Numbered from the stretch's first letter, positions 35,893 through 45,506 are shown. The stretch: DNA of 64,000 nucleotides from Natronoglycomyces albus (GCF_016925535.1 NZ_CP070496.1:1240001-1304000), one strand, 5' to 3'. The notes: generated from the sequence alone by a model not told the origin. Numbers and translations: made by a program.

Positions 35893-36630
35893 CTATCCTC
35901 GCAGGTAACGCAGCATCAAATTATCTGCCTCGTGCAGGGTGTGTCGCAAACGCAGGTTGTGCACAGCGCTCCTGGCGGGACCCGCGCTGATGCGACTGGC
36001 ACCCGGTCCCGTCAAGAGCGGAGACACTGTCAGGCACAGTTCGTCGACCAAGTTGGCCGCACTCAGGTAACCGAATGTCATGGCACCCCCTTCGCACAGG
36101 ATTTGCTTGAGCCCCCGTTTCCTTAGCGCGGCGATGGCAGCGGGAAAGTCGATCCCATCATCGCCTGCGGCTATGACATCGGCGACCTGTCGCAGGTCAC
36201 GGACGCGCTCGGTTGGGGCGGCGGCCGAGCAGATGACGATGGGGCGGCGGGGAGCTTTGGTGAAGAGTTCACTGCCGGGGTCGAGGCTGGCCGAACCGGA
36301 TACGACCGCCATGATGGGGACGTCCTCCATGCCGTGGGCGCGACGCCATGCGGTGCGGCCCTGGTCGAGGACCAATTCCCGATAGTTTTCGGCCTTGACG
36401 GTCCCGGCCCCCGCCAAAAGCACATCACAACGGGCGCGCAGCACTTTGAAGACGCGCTTGTCGGCGGTCCCCGAGAGCCCGCCAGATCGTCCCTCCACTT
36501 CAACGGCGCCATCGGCCGAGGTCACGAAGTTGACCCGTAGCCAGCTTTCGGCCTCCGCCGGTGGCGCGTACGCCGCGTAGAGCTGCTGTTCACTAAGGTC
36601 ACTGAGTTCAGAAAACCAAAATCCAGACAC
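35893..36630 (-). CDS. RibD C-terminal (DHFR-like) pyrimidine reductase family protein
   Basis: The 245-residue protein matches the RibD_C fold: LRVNFVTSADGAVEVEGRSGGLS near the start, DVLLAGAGTVKAENY, VVSGSASLD, and KQILCEGGAMTFGYL, the strand and loop that bind NADPH. RibD_C enzymes reduce the ribosyl chain in riboflavin synthesis, but stand-alone actinobacterial members often have other or unknown substrates. A GTG start gives the usual N-terminus. It is the first gene of the HerA operon, only 4 bases upstream of herA, and no riboflavin gene is nearby. That makes its role here an open question. Confidence 0.82.
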   Translation of the reverse strand: MSGFWFSELSDLSEQQLYAAYAPPAEAESWLRVNFVTSADGAVEVEGRSGGLSGTADKRVFKVLRARCDVLLAGAGTVKAENYRELVLDQGRTAWRRAHGMEDVPIMAVVSGSASLDPGSELFTKAPRRPIVICSAAAPTERVRDLRQVADVIAAGDDGIDFPAAIAALRKRGLKQILCEGGAMTFGYLSAANLVDELCLTVSPLLTGPGASRISAGPARSAVHNLRLRHTLHEADNLMLRYLRG

Positions 36631-37109
36631 GTGGACACCCTAGCCCGACTAGGGCGTCTGGGTATGAGCAGTGGGCCACCTGTGCTGGTCCGGGCCAAGG
36701 TGTGCCCCGGGGTGAAGGGTTCCACCGGGAGCCCAGCGCAGCGGCGAATGTGCTATCGGGAAAGGGAGGAAAGCGACTAGAGGCACTTTTATGACCTGCT
36801 CGGGTCGCGATCATCCTTGGAGGTTTCCGTCGGTCCCAGGGGTGGACTCCGGAAGTTACCGAGCGGTAGCATATGGGGGAGAGCGATGGCACAGGGTTGA
36901 CTGCGCCAGCCACACGTCCGCTTCGCCGAGGATTCCCTACGCTACGACTTGGCCGCAACCAAGAGCGACACGTCGTCTCAGCCCCGCCACGCGGGGTGCC
37001 GCCAGAAACCTCGAATGGCCGAGGGCAGGACCGTAACGTGCAGGTACGCGCAGTCGACGACCAACGCAGCGCCACGAACGATGTCACACAGACGACGAGG
37101 AGTCCACTC
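36631..37109. other. Divergent intergenic region
   Basis: About 480 bases lie between the start of the RibD-like gene (HerA operon) and the SDR gene. Open frames here lack ribosome-binding sites. It should hold the promoter of the HerA operon on the minus strand and that of the SDR gene on the plus strand. No clear operator was seen. Confidence 0.4.
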
Positions 37110-37955
37110 ATGAACGCAAACCCCCTGGAAGGCCGAGTCGCCTTTGTCACCGGTGCCTCGCGTGGCATTGGGCAATACATCGCAGTAGCGCTGGCGAAGT
37201 CCGGAGCCAATGTGGCGCTGGTGGCCAAGACTGGCGAGCCGCACTCGAAACTTCCCGGCACCGTCTTCGAGACTGCTTCGCTGGTCGAAGAAGCCGGTGG
37301 AAAAGCACTGCCGCTGGTGGGGGACGTTCGTGACGACGACTTCGTCACCGATGCGGTCGAGCGCACGGCCAACGAATTCGGCGGACTCGACATCGTGGTC
37401 AACAACGCCAGCGCCCTCAACCTCACCCCCATCGGGGACATGTCGCTCAAGCAATTCGACCTCATCCAGCAAGTTAATCTGCGAGGTACCTTCGCCGTCA
37501 CCTCCGCGGCCCTGCCCTACTTGCAAGAATCCAGCCACGCGCACGTGTTGACGCTCTCGCCCCCGCTGAGCACCGACCCCAAATGGTGCCAACCGGGCCC
37601 CTACACCGTCACCAAGTTCGGTATGACCACCTTGACATTGGGTCTGGCTCAGACCGAAGCGGGCAACCAGGTAGCGGGCAACTGCCTGTGGCCGACCACG
37701 ACCGTGGCCACCGCCGCCGTGCAGTACGCCTTGGGCGGCACCGAGATGATCAACCGCAGCCGCACCCCGCAAATCGTGGCCGACGCCGCGCTAGCGATGC
37801 TGCGCCGCGACCCCGCCACATTCACCGGCAACGCTCTCCTCGACGAGGAAGTGCTCAGGCAAGAGGGAATCACCGATTTCTCGGGCTACTCGGTAGTCGA
37901 GGGCAATGCCGACCTGCAACTTGACCTGTACGTGGAGGGTTTCGACGGCTTCTAA
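37110..37955 (+). CDS. HSDL2-like short-chain dehydrogenase/reductase
   Basis: The protein has 281 residues from ATG 37110 (GAGGAG 8 bases upstream). It has the Rossmann motif TGASRGIG and NNASA. The HSDL2 hallmarks are AKTGEPHSKLPGT after the second strand, LSPPLS where most SDRs have the catalytic Ser, YTVTKFGM (Tyr and Lys) and LWPTTTVATAA. HSDL2-type enzymes are thought to act on fatty acyl or related substrates; the human protein has an extra SCP2 domain that is absent here. Monocistronic with a strong terminator. Confidence 0.9.
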   Translation: MNANPLEGRVAFVTGASRGIGQYIAVALAKSGANVALVAKTGEPHSKLPGTVFETASLVEEAGGKALPLVGDVRDDDFVTDAVERTANEFGGLDIVVNNASALNLTPIGDMSLKQFDLIQQVNLRGTFAVTSAALPYLQESSHAHVLTLSPPLSTDPKWCQPGPYTVTKFGMTTLTLGLAQTEAGNQVAGNCLWPTTTVATAAVQYALGGTEMINRSRTPQIVADAALAMLRRDPATFTGNALLDEEVLRQEGITDFSGYSVVEGNADLQLDLYVEGFDGF

Positions 37956-37969
37956 GCCCATGAACATAA

Positions 37970-38004
37970 AGGTGGGGCCAAGCGCGTAGCGCTTGGCCCC
38001 ACCT
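37970..38004. terminator. Hairpin between convergent SDR and sucB genes
   Basis: 37970-37985 pairs exactly with 37989-38004 (16 bp) around a GTA loop. It ends the SDR gene and the convergent sucB gene. Confidence 0.85.
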
Positions 38005-38022
38005 GTAGTTAACGTCGGCGGC

Positions 38023-39783
38023 TTAGAGCCCCAACTGTCCTTCGAAGTTGCCCTCTTCCAGGCGTTCCTTCATCGTGCCCAAGAAACGAGCGGCGTCGGC
38101 ACCGTCGATGAGACGGTGGTCGTACGACAGCGCCAGGTACATCATCGACCGGACGGCGATGATCTCGCCCAGTTCCGGGTCGTTGACGACCATTGGCCGC
38201 TTCACCAGCGCACCAGTTCCGAGAATCGCCGACTGCGGAGCATTGACGATCGGCGTGTCGAACAGGGCGCCACGGCTGCCCGTGTTCGTCAGCGTGAACG
38301 TGCCACCCGACAGGTCGTCCGGGGAGAGCTTGTTGTTGCGCGCCCGGTCGGCAATGTCGGCCACTCGTTTGGAGATTCCGGCCAGGTTCAAGTCGCCCGC
38401 GTTCTTGATGACGGGAACCAACAGACCCTTTTCGGTGTCCACCGCGATACCCAGGTTTTCCGTGTCCGGGTAGGTGATGGTCTTGGCCTCGGTGTCGATG
38501 TGAGCGTTGACGACCGGGTGCTGTTGCAGCGCCTCGATGGCGGCCACGGCCAAGAACGGCAGGAAGGACAACTTGACGCCGTTGCGCTGTGCGAAAGCGT
38601 CCTTGTTCGCGGCTCGTAGCTTCGCCACCTTCGTCAGGTCCACCTCGACGACCGTGGTCAACTGGGCCTGCGTGTGCAGGGCCTCAGGCATCCGCTGTGC
38701 GATCACCTGACGCAGACGTGACATCTTTTCGGTACGTCCACGCAGCGGGCTCGGAGCGGCCGGAGCCGTGGGAGCCTGCGGAGCCTCCGCCTCGGAGCTC
38801 GCTGGTGCCTGCTTTTCGGCAGCGGCCAGGATGTCTTCCTTGCGGATACGACCCCCCACGCCGGTACCGGAGACCTGCGACAGGTCCACCCCGTGTTGAC
38901 CAGCGAGCTTACGGACCAGCGGCGTCACATACAGGCCCTTGGGCACGTCGGCTTTGGGAGGTGAGGACTGGGCCGGGGCCTCGGGGCCCTTGGCTTCCTC
39001 GGCCTTGCTCTCGTCGACCTTCGGCTTCGGAGCTTCTTCGGCTTTCGCGGCGACGGCTTCCTCGGCCTTGGCAGGCTCTTTGGTCTCCTGCTTTTGCTCA
39101 GTTGGCTCGCTCTTAGGCTCCGGCTTGGACTCAGCCGCGTCACCGGAACCGATGATCGCCAGCACCGCCCCTACCTCAGCGGTCTCGTCGTCTTCGACCT
39201 TGATTTCCAGTAGCGTGCCGGAGGCGGGAGAGGGAATCTCCGTGTCAACCTTGTCGGTCGACACCTCCAGCAACGGCTCGTCGGCCTCCACGGAGTCACC
39301 GACGGATTTCAGCCACTGAGTGACGGTACCCTCGGTGACGGACTCGCCCAAGGCCGGCAAGGTCACCTCGGTGCCCGACGCGGCGCCCTTCGAGGAACTG
39401 TCAGTCGAGGAAGACTCTGAGGTGGACGATTCCGCTTGCGCTTCAGGTTTCGATTCCTCAGAGCCGGACTTTTCAGCCTCGGGTTCGTCAGTCTCTTCGC
39501 TGGCGGAGGAACTGTCGTCGCCTCCACCGGCGGAATCGGCCTCGGAAGCATCTCCGATGACAGCCAGCTCTCCGCCGACTTCCACCTCATCGTCCTCCGC
39601 AGCCACAATCTTCAAAATGACGCCAGAGGCGGGGGAGGGGATCTCGGTGTCAACCTTGTCGGTCGACACCTCCAGCAACGGCTCGTCGGCCTCTACAGTG
39701 TCACCCTCTTGCTTCAGCCAGCGCGTGACTGTCCCCTCGGTGACGCTCTCACCAAGGGCGGGCATTGTTACCGAAGTCGGCAT
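38023..39783 (-). CDS. sucB: Dihydrolipoamide succinyltransferase (E2) with two lipoyl domains
   Basis: The 586-residue protein has two lipoyl domains (residues about 4-80 and 135-215, each with [10 protein letters not shown] around the lipoylated Lys), separated and followed by Ser/Glu/Ala-rich linkers. A peripheral-subunit-binding domain ([15 protein letters not shown] ... GRIRKEDIL) and the catalytic domain ending in [17 protein letters not shown] (catalytic His and Asp) follow. It is the E2 core of the 2-oxoglutarate (or pyruvate) dehydrogenase complex. The lpd (E3) gene lies 31 bases upstream on the same strand. Two-lipoyl E2 proteins are usual in actinomycetes. Cytoplasmic. Confidence 0.94.
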   Translation of the reverse strand: MPTSVTMPALGESVTEGTVTRWLKQEGDTVEADEPLLEVSTDKVDTEIPSPASGVILKIVAAEDDEVEVGGELAVIGDASEADSAGGGDDSSSASEETDEPEAEKSGSEESKPEAQAESSTSESSSTDSSSKGAASGTEVTLPALGESVTEGTVTQWLKSVGDSVEADEPLLEVSTDKVDTEIPSPASGTLLEIKVEDDETAEVGAVLAIIGSGDAAESKPEPKSEPTEQKQETKEPAKAEEAVAAKAEEAPKPKVDESKAEEAKGPEAPAQSSPPKADVPKGLYVTPLVRKLAGQHGVDLSQVSGTGVGGRIRKEDILAAAEKQAPASSEAEAPQAPTAPAAPSPLRGRTEKMSRLRQVIAQRMPEALHTQAQLTTVVEVDLTKVAKLRAANKDAFAQRNGVKLSFLPFLAVAAIEALQQHPVVNAHIDTEAKTITYPDTENLGIAVDTEKGLLVPVIKNAGDLNLAGISKRVADIADRARNNKLSPDDLSGGTFTLTNTGSRGALFDTPIVNAPQSAILGTGALVKRPMVVNDPELGEIIAVRSMMYLALSYDHRLIDGADAARFLGTMKERLEEGNFEGQLGL

Positions 39784-39814
39784 TTCTTTACGTGCTCCTT
39801 CTTAGCGGTGGCTG

Positions 39815-41200
39815 TTACGCGTGTGCGTGCAGCGGCTTCCCGGCCAGGGCCAGGTGGGCCTCACCGAGCGACTCGTTCTGGGTGGGGTGCATGTGGATTA
39901 GCTGCGCCACGTCCGATGCGTAGGCTTCCCAGTTGTAAATCAACTGAGCTTCACCGACTTGCTCCCCAATGCGAGCCCCGACCATGTGGATGCCGACCAC
40001 AGGGCCGTCTTCCACGCTGACCAGCTTCACGAAACCAGCCGTTTTCAAGATCCGGCTCTTCCCGTTTCCGCCCAGGTTGTAGTTGTACACCTTAACCTTG
40101 TCGCCGTAGCGCTCCTTGGCTTTTTCCTCACTGATGCCAACGGAGGCGATTTCAGGCTCGGTGTAGGTGACGCGGGGGATGCCGTCCTCGTCGATGGGAG
40201 CCGGGTTGAGACCCGCGATGTGCTCGGCCACGAGGATGCCGTGCCCGAAGCCGCGGTGGGCCAGCTGCACGCCCGGGACGATGTCGCCCACCGCGTAGAT
40301 GTGCGGCACGTTGGTCTGCATGTACTCATTGGTGGGAACGAATCCGCGGTCCATCGTGATGCCTTGGTCTTCAAAGCCGCAGCCGGAGGTGGTCGGCCCC
40401 CGGCCCACGGCGACCAGCAACAGCTCGCCGGTGACTTCGGTGCCGTCTTCGAGGGTCAGCGTGACACCATCGGCGGTCTTGTCAACGGACTTGAACGGTT
40501 TGCCCGTGTGGAACTTGATGCCACGCTTGCGGAAGGCGCGCTCGAGGGCCTTCGAGGAGTCGGGGTCCTCGGCGGCTACCAGGCGCGGCAGCGCTTCGAC
40601 GATGGTGACCTCGACACCCAGGGATTTCCACGCGCTGGCGAATTCGGAACCGATGACGCCGCCGCCGAGCACGATGGCCGACTTTGGCAGCGCGTCCAGG
40701 TTGAGTGCCTCATCCGAGGTGAGAATTTGTTCGCCGTCGATGTCTAGGCCCGGCAGGGTCTTGGAGTAGGAGCCGGTCGCCAAAACGATGTTCTTACCGG
40801 TGATGCGGTCACCGTCGACCTCGACGGTGTTGGGTCCGACCAGTTTGCCGGTCCCGTTGATCACGGTGATTTTCTCGTCGCCCTTGATCATGCCAGTGAG
40901 TCCCTTGTACAGGCGACCGACAATGGAGTCCTTGTACTTGTTGACTCCGGGCATGTCGATGCCCTTGAGCTCGGCTTGTACGCCGAATTGCTCGGACTCT
41001 CGGGCGGAGTCGGCGATTTCACCCGCGTGCAGCAGGGCTTTGGTGGGGATGCAACCGCGATGCAGACACGTGCCGCCCACCTTGTCTTTCTCGATGAGGG
41101 CCACAGTCAGCCCCAGCTGTCCCGCGCGCAGGGCGGTGGCGTAGCCACCGCTGCCTCCACCCAGGATTACTACGTCGTAACCTGTGTTCGGGTCGCTCAT
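39815..41200 (-). CDS. lpd: Dihydrolipoyl dehydrogenase (E3)
   Basis: The flavoprotein has 461 residues from ATG 41200 (MSDPNTGYDVVILGGGSGG); a GTG four codons earlier is less likely. The FAD motif GGGSGGYATA comes first. The redox disulfide GGTCLHRGCIPTK, the NAD motif LGGGVIGSEFAS, AVGRGPTT, YAVGDIVPG and the C-terminal HMHPTQNE (catalytic His, Glu of the partner subunit) follow. It reoxidises lipoyl groups of E2 and probably of the glycine cleavage H protein. It shares an operon with sucB. Confidence 0.96.
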   Translation of the reverse strand: MSDPNTGYDVVILGGGSGGYATALRAGQLGLTVALIEKDKVGGTCLHRGCIPTKALLHAGEIADSARESEQFGVQAELKGIDMPGVNKYKDSIVGRLYKGLTGMIKGDEKITVINGTGKLVGPNTVEVDGDRITGKNIVLATGSYSKTLPGLDIDGEQILTSDEALNLDALPKSAIVLGGGVIGSEFASAWKSLGVEVTIVEALPRLVAAEDPDSSKALERAFRKRGIKFHTGKPFKSVDKTADGVTLTLEDGTEVTGELLLVAVGRGPTTSGCGFEDQGITMDRGFVPTNEYMQTNVPHIYAVGDIVPGVQLAHRGFGHGILVAEHIAGLNPAPIDEDGIPRVTYTEPEIASVGISEEKAKERYGDKVKVYNYNLGGNGKSRILKTAGFVKLVSVEDGPVVGIHMVGARIGEQVGEAQLIYNWEAYASDVAQLIHMHPTQNESLGEAHLALAGKPLHAHA

Positions 41201-41489
41201 TGCTCTCCCCACTAATGCGTCTTTATTTGGGTACGTACCGTCCGCATAAGCGGCGATATCGTGTCACGTTCATACTCGCACCTGATTGCCTCGCTACGCG
41301 GCGAGACCCGTCGGTTGGAGTGTGTACCACCATTCAACTACGCGGGTTCACGGTGCGGGAGTCTGGTGCGTGTGTGTCTGGACACAGATGGCTCCATTGG
41401 CCCACTGTAGGCTTGTTTGAACGAAGCTGGCGTGAAACGCTGCGCCTTAAGCTTCTCGGTTGGTCTCGCACGTTTGGGAAGGAGAAGCG

Positions 41490-41825
41490 GTGGCCTGGTT
41501 TCGGCGTAAGAAGAAGCAAAACAATGACACCCTGGATCGCGCATCTGACAACGACGACCTCAAGCATTTGCTGGAGTTCGTGCGGTCGCGCACTGGTGTG
41601 GAGGCTTTTATCGAGCCGCGGACGACGGTGACGGAGACGACGGTCATGTTGATCGCCCATGATGGCGAGTGGACCCGGCGGCGTGTCGACGGAGTTGAAG
41701 GCGCGTTCAAATTTGGTAACAAGTATGAAATCCCCGTATACGAGGTGGCCAAGGTCGGCTATCCGCAGCGCAAGCGCGATTACGACAAACGGCAGAAGAT
41801 CTTGCGGCAGCGCGGGGAGATTTAG
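41490..41825 (+). CDS. Conserved actinobacterial hypothetical protein beside lpd
   Basis: The protein has 111 residues from GTG 41490 (VAWFRRKKKQNND), chosen because GGAAGGAG lies 6-7 bases upstream. It has a strongly basic start, a central helix HLLEFVRSRTGVEAFIEP, then a beta-rich part (TTVMLIAHDGEWTRRRVDG) ending in YPQRKRDYDKRQKILRQRG. No transmembrane segment. Genes of this size are found next to lpd and pepA in streptomycetes, so it is likely a conserved family member of unknown function. It is divergent from lpd and followed by a strong hairpin. Confidence 0.75.
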   Translation: MAWFRRKKKQNNDTLDRASDNDDLKHLLEFVRSRTGVEAFIEPRTTVTETTVMLIAHDGEWTRRRVDGVEGAFKFGNKYEIPVYEVAKVGYPQRKRDYDKRQKILRQRGEI

Positions 41826-41954
41826 ATACTGGACAATGCCGCCTACGGCGTTCCTCACCCCACCCGCCCGTATTGCCGGTGAACGTCACGGGCTGGCTGT
41901 CGTAGCGGTGACACTCACCCTCTGACCCCCGCCCCTCCCATTCGAGGACATGTG

Positions 41955-41992
41955 CCGAAGGGCCCCGAGCTAAAGCTCGGGGCCCTTCGGCG
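41955..41992. terminator. Hairpin between convergent genes (hypothetical / pepA)
   Basis: An 18-bp perfect stem (41955-41972 with 41975-41992) closes on AA. It lies between the end of the hypothetical gene and the end of pepA. Confidence 0.85.
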
Positions 41993-42013
41993 TGATGAGT
42001 GGAACTTGCGTTC

Positions 42014-43477
42014 CTAGCTTTGGAAGTCCTCGACTAGGCCCACCAGAGTGCGCACCGGAATTCCGGAGCCGCCAGCGGGAACATAGCCGTAGGCGTCGGG
42101 TCCGTCCGACGGGCCGGCGATGTCAATGTGCGCCCAAGCCTGCCCCTCGGGCAGGAACTTCGACAGGAAGTGTCCGCCCTGGAGCATGTGCCCGTCGCGC
42201 TTCATCCCACGTGCCACCTGCACCACGTCGGCGATGGTGGAGGACATGTTTTTCTTGATGTCTTCGGGGATGGGCATCGGCCACATCATCTCGCCGACGG
42301 AATCGCCGACGCGCTTGATGCGAGCGGTCTCCTCCTCATCGCCCATGACGCCAGCGCAGCGAGCGCCGAGGGCGATGACCTGACCACCGGTGAGGGTCGC
42401 CACGTCGTAGATAGCATCCGGGGAGTCCTCGGCGGCGCGCCACAGCGCGTCGCACAGCACCATCCGGCCCTCCGCGTCGGTGTTGAGCACCTCGACGGTC
42501 TTGCCCGAGTAGGTCGTGACGACGTCACCGGGGCGGTAGGCGTCGCCGGAGGGCATGTTCTCGGCCAGTGCCACCCAAGCGGTGACGTTGACGTTGGGCT
42601 TGACCTCTGCGATGGCGAGCATGGCTCCGCAAACCGCGGCTGCTCCGCCCATGTCTCCCTTCATGTCCCACATGCCTTGCGAAGGCTTCAAGGAGATTCC
42701 ACCGGTGTCGAAGGTGATGCCCTTGCCGACAAAGGCCACGTGCTTGGACGCACCCTCGGCCCGGTAGGTGATCTTGACGAGGCGGGGTTTTTCGGTCGAA
42801 CCCATGCCGACGGCCAGGATGCCGCCGTAACCGGCCTCTTGGAGAGCTGTTTCGTCGAGGATGTCGACCTCAAGGCCAACGGCGCGGCTCTTGTGAGCGA
42901 TATCGTCGGCAAAGCTCGGGGGGCGCAGGTAGTTTCCGGGCTGGTTCACCCAGTCGCGGGTCGCGAAGACCCCTGCGGCCAGGCCATGAACGCGGGTGAG
43001 GGTGGCCGCATCGGCGCCCAACACGGTGACCGCTTCGGGCGGAAGCTTGATGTCATCGGTGTCGGTTTTATAGGTTTTTGCCTGGTAGGCACCGAGGAGT
43101 GCGCCGGTGGCGATGGCTTCGGTGTCGCCGGGCAATGCGAAGGCGACGGTGGCGTGACCAAACGAGGCACGAACGGCCTCGCCTGCGGCACGGCGCAGGG
43201 TCTCGGCCTCGAAGTCGCCCTCGTCGTTGGCCTTACCCAATCCGACGCCGAGGATGAGTTTCGCGGCGACGTTGCCTTGTGAGGGGAGGAAAGTCACTGA
43301 CGAGGCCTTTCCCTCGTTTCCCAGCAGTTGGAATGTTCCGGCCAGGTCGTCGAAAGCGGAATTGACCTCGGCTGCGCCCACTAGCTCAGGAGCGTCATCT
43401 CCCGCTACCAGGCCCACTACCAGTACATCCACCTCAATGTCGGCGGCGGAAGTTGCCGCTGCCTTAAGTTGAGTCAT
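42014..43477 (-). CDS. pepA: Leucyl aminopeptidase (M17)
   Basis: The protein has 487 residues from ATG 43477 (MTQLKAAATSAADIEV). The C-terminal catalytic domain carries the M17 signatures: VGKGITFDTGGISLKPS (metal Asp, Lys), MKGDMGGAAAV, NTDAEGRMVLCDAL (NTDAEGR, metal Asp/Glu and Arg) and ATLTGGQVIALG. It is a cytoplasmic two-metal exopeptidase involved in peptide turnover. The N-terminal macro-like domain is present. It is divergent from gcvT across about 80 bases, and the order lpd - hypothetical - pepA - gcvT is typical of actinomycetes. Confidence 0.95.
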   Translation of the reverse strand: MTQLKAAATSAADIEVDVLVVGLVAGDDAPELVGAAEVNSAFDDLAGTFQLLGNEGKASSVTFLPSQGNVAAKLILGVGLGKANDEGDFEAETLRRAAGEAVRASFGHATVAFALPGDTEAIATGALLGAYQAKTYKTDTDDIKLPPEAVTVLGADAATLTRVHGLAAGVFATRDWVNQPGNYLRPPSFADDIAHKSRAVGLEVDILDETALQEAGYGGILAVGMGSTEKPRLVKITYRAEGASKHVAFVGKGITFDTGGISLKPSQGMWDMKGDMGGAAAVCGAMLAIAEVKPNVNVTAWVALAENMPSGDAYRPGDVVTTYSGKTVEVLNTDAEGRMVLCDALWRAAEDSPDAIYDVATLTGGQVIALGARCAGVMGDEEETARIKRVGDSVGEMMWPMPIPEDIKKNMSSTIADVVQVARGMKRDGHMLQGGHFLSKFLPEGQAWAHIDIAGPSDGPDAYGYVPAGGSGIPVRTLVGLVEDFQS

Positions 43478-43558
43478 TAATTGGCCTTTCGTGTCGGTGT
43501 TGACTATGACGCTTGGGGCGATCCTATTGCCCATAACACTCCGGTAACGTGCACGGTT

Positions 43559-44689
43559 ATGACAGAGACGTCAACATCACCAACTGACCTGGTGAACTCC
43601 CCGCTGCACGATCGTCATGTCGCTCTAGGTGCGAAGTTTGCGCCCTTTGGCGGCTGGACGATGCCTCTCGAATACGCCGATGGTGGCGTGATCTCTGAAC
43701 ACACCGCTGTCCGCGAACGGGTCGGGTTGTTTGATGTATCACACCTCGGCAAAGTCATGGTGTCCGGTTCGGGCACGATCGACTTCTTGAACCGCTGTCT
43801 GACTCGCAATCTGGAGCGCGCCGGTGACGGCGATGCCCTGTATACGTTGTGCTGCGACGACAATGGTGGCGTGGTCGACGACCTGATCGTTTACCGTTTT
43901 TCTGCGGACAAGGTCCTCTTGGTGCCCAACGCCGCGAATAACGCGGGTGTGGCCTCACGCCTGATCCAGGTGCAGCCTGAGGGCATCGAGATTGACAACC
44001 AGCACCACGACTGGGCCATCCTGGCGGTACAAGGGCCTGCCTCGCAAGGGCTGCTGGAACGCCTGGGCTTGCCCACGCCGGAGAAGTTCATGAGTTTCAC
44101 CGAGGCGAAGTTCGGTGGTACGACGGTGTTGGTGTGCCGTTCTGGGTACACCGGAGAACACGGCTATGAGCTGGTCGTCCCTTCCGAAGGAGCTGGCGAG
44201 GTATGGGACGCTCTGGTCTCGGAGGGCTCTTCCGATGGCATCGTTCCCTGTGGCCTGGCCGCCCGCGACACGCTGCGCCTGGAGATGGGCTACCCGCTGC
44301 ATGGCAACGAGCTCTCCGCCGAGATCTCCCCGGTCCAGGCGCGAGCCGGTTGGGCCGTGGGCTGGAAGAAGGACGAGTTCTGGGGTAAAGACGCGCTGGT
44401 GGCCGAGAAGGAGGCAGGGCCGGAGTGGAAGCTGTGGGGCCTGGAAGCCACCGGCCGCGGAGTGCCGCGCGCCGATATGACCGTCTTCGTGGGCGATAAG
44501 CCCGTGGGAGTGACCACCTCGGGCTCATTCTCCCCAACCAAGAAGGTCGGCATCGCTCTAGCCCTCTTGGACACCGACGAGGAGTTGGGTTTGGAGCCGG
44601 GCAGCGAGGTTGAGATCGAAGTGCGCAACCGCCGCCTCGCCGCAAAGGTCGTGAAGCCACCGTTCGTGGAGGCGAAGACCAAGAGCTAG
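43559..44689 (+). CDS. gcvT: Aminomethyltransferase (glycine cleavage T protein)
   Basis: The protein has 376 residues from ATG 43559 (MTETSTSPTDLVNSPLHDRHVALGAKFAPFGGW). GcvT landmarks are FGGWTMPLEY, EHTAVRERVGLFDVSHLGK (catalytic Asp), DDLIVYR, SGYTGEHGYEL, AARDTLRLEMGYPLHG and GVTTSGSFSPT. It moves the aminomethyl carbon from the H protein to tetrahydrofolate, giving methylene-THF. No gcvH or gcvP is in the window. No glycine riboswitch fits in the short upstream gap. A terminator follows. Confidence 0.95.
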   Translation: MTETSTSPTDLVNSPLHDRHVALGAKFAPFGGWTMPLEYADGGVISEHTAVRERVGLFDVSHLGKVMVSGSGTIDFLNRCLTRNLERAGDGDALYTLCCDDNGGVVDDLIVYRFSADKVLLVPNAANNAGVASRLIQVQPEGIEIDNQHHDWAILAVQGPASQGLLERLGLPTPEKFMSFTEAKFGGTTVLVCRSGYTGEHGYELVVPSEGAGEVWDALVSEGSSDGIVPCGLAARDTLRLEMGYPLHGNELSAEISPVQARAGWAVGWKKDEFWGKDALVAEKEAGPEWKLWGLEATGRGVPRADMTVFVGDKPVGVTTSGSFSPTKKVGIALALLDTDEELGLEPGSEVEIEVRNRRLAAKVVKPPFVEAKTKS

Positions 44690-44719
44690 CGCCGCTGGCG
44701 GTAAATCGAATGTCGAATC

Positions 44720-44759
44720 AGGGCTGGGCTCCCCCGGTAAAGCGAGGGAGCCCAGCCCT
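44720..44759. terminator. Hairpin between convergent gcvT and oxidoreductase genes
   Basis: 44720-44733 pairs with 44746-44759 (14 bp) around a 12-base loop. It lies between the convergent stops at 44689 and 44782. Confidence 0.8.
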
Positions 44760-44781
44760 TTCCGTTTGCGCTGGGTGTGCC

Positions 44782-45447
44782 TTAGCGGGTCACCTTGATA
44801 TTGAAGTCGAGTGTCCCGAGTGACTGGAACAGTCGCATCCACAGCCCCAGGTACATTTCGGTGCCGCGCGCGGTGGTGATGTCTCCCAGGTCGATCACGT
44901 CCTCGTGACCCAAGGCGGTCAGGATGTCGGTGACGGTGGCCTTGGCGTCGGCGTCATTGCCGGAGACGAAGACTGTGTGATCGCCGCCCGCGAGGCGCTT
45001 GGGCTCGATCATCAACTCATTGGCGATGGTGTTCAGGGTCTTGACGACCAGGGCCTGCGGGAACGCTCGCTGTACTTGTTCTCCCAGCGAGTCGGTGTCC
45101 TTCACCGTCAAGGTGGCGGGGAATCCGCCTCCGAAGTCGAGTGGGTTGGACACTTCGATAAGGATCTTGTCGGACAGGTTTTCGGCTCCGGCCGCGGTCA
45201 AGACATCGAGTGTCGCGGTGCCTTTGGCGGCGTTGACCACGAGTTCGCTGTTCGCTGCGGCGTCAGCGAAGGTCGCCAGCTTGACCTGTGGATGTTGCTC
45301 GGCCCAGCCGGCGAACGCTCCCGGCTCGGTAGCGGCCAGGGTGGTCTTCACGTCGCGGGTGCCGACGGTGATCTCGTGGCCGATATTGGCCAGCCCGGAC
45401 GCGAGGTTGCGTCCGACCTGCCCGGTTCCCAAAACTGCGATGCGCAT
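44782..45447 (-). CDS. NADP oxidoreductase, F420-dependent-like Rossmann protein
   Basis: The protein has 221 residues from ATG 45447 (AAAGGAG 8 bases upstream; the open frame continues far upstream but is shadow sequence). The N-terminal nucleotide motif MRIAVLGTGQVGRNLASG, the VGTRD strand end and the VVKTLNTIAN segment are typical of the NADP oxidoreductase coenzyme F420-dependent family (Fno-like). Many bacterial members act without F420 as small NADPH-dependent reductases. The TetR gene is divergent from it, with operator-like palindromes in the gap, so it is probably the regulated target. Confidence 0.85.
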   Translation of the reverse strand: MRIAVLGTGQVGRNLASGLANIGHEITVGTRDVKTTLAATEPGAFAGWAEQHPQVKLATFADAAANSELVVNAAKGTATLDVLTAAGAENLSDKILIEVSNPLDFGGGFPATLTVKDTDSLGEQVQRAFPQALVVKTLNTIANELMIEPKRLAGGDHTVFVSGNDADAKATVTDILTALGHEDVIDLGDITTARGTEMYLGLWMRLFQSLGTLDFNIKVTR

Positions 45448-45492
45448 GAGTCTCCTTTGTGGCGGGTGAGTCCCGCTGATCTCCATAAAAAT

Positions 45493-45506
45493 ACAGACAA
45501 GTCTGT
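45493..45506. promoter_or_regulatory. Probable TetR operator 1
   Basis: A perfect inverted repeat ACAGAC-AA-GTCTGT lies 46 bases upstream of the oxidoreductase start in the divergent gap. A related site lies at 45556-45573 nearer the TetR gene. Confidence 0.65.

Noticed and set aside
36608-37501. Long minus-strand frame opposite the SDR gene
   Set aside because: It is an antisense shadow of the SDR gene and of the RibD-like gene start, with a Ser/Thr/Arg-rich, unlikely product.
42128-43282. 384-codon plus-strand frame opposite pepA
   Set aside because: Antisense shadow; the Gly/Asp/His/Val-rich product has no domain, while PepA motifs are intact on the other strand.
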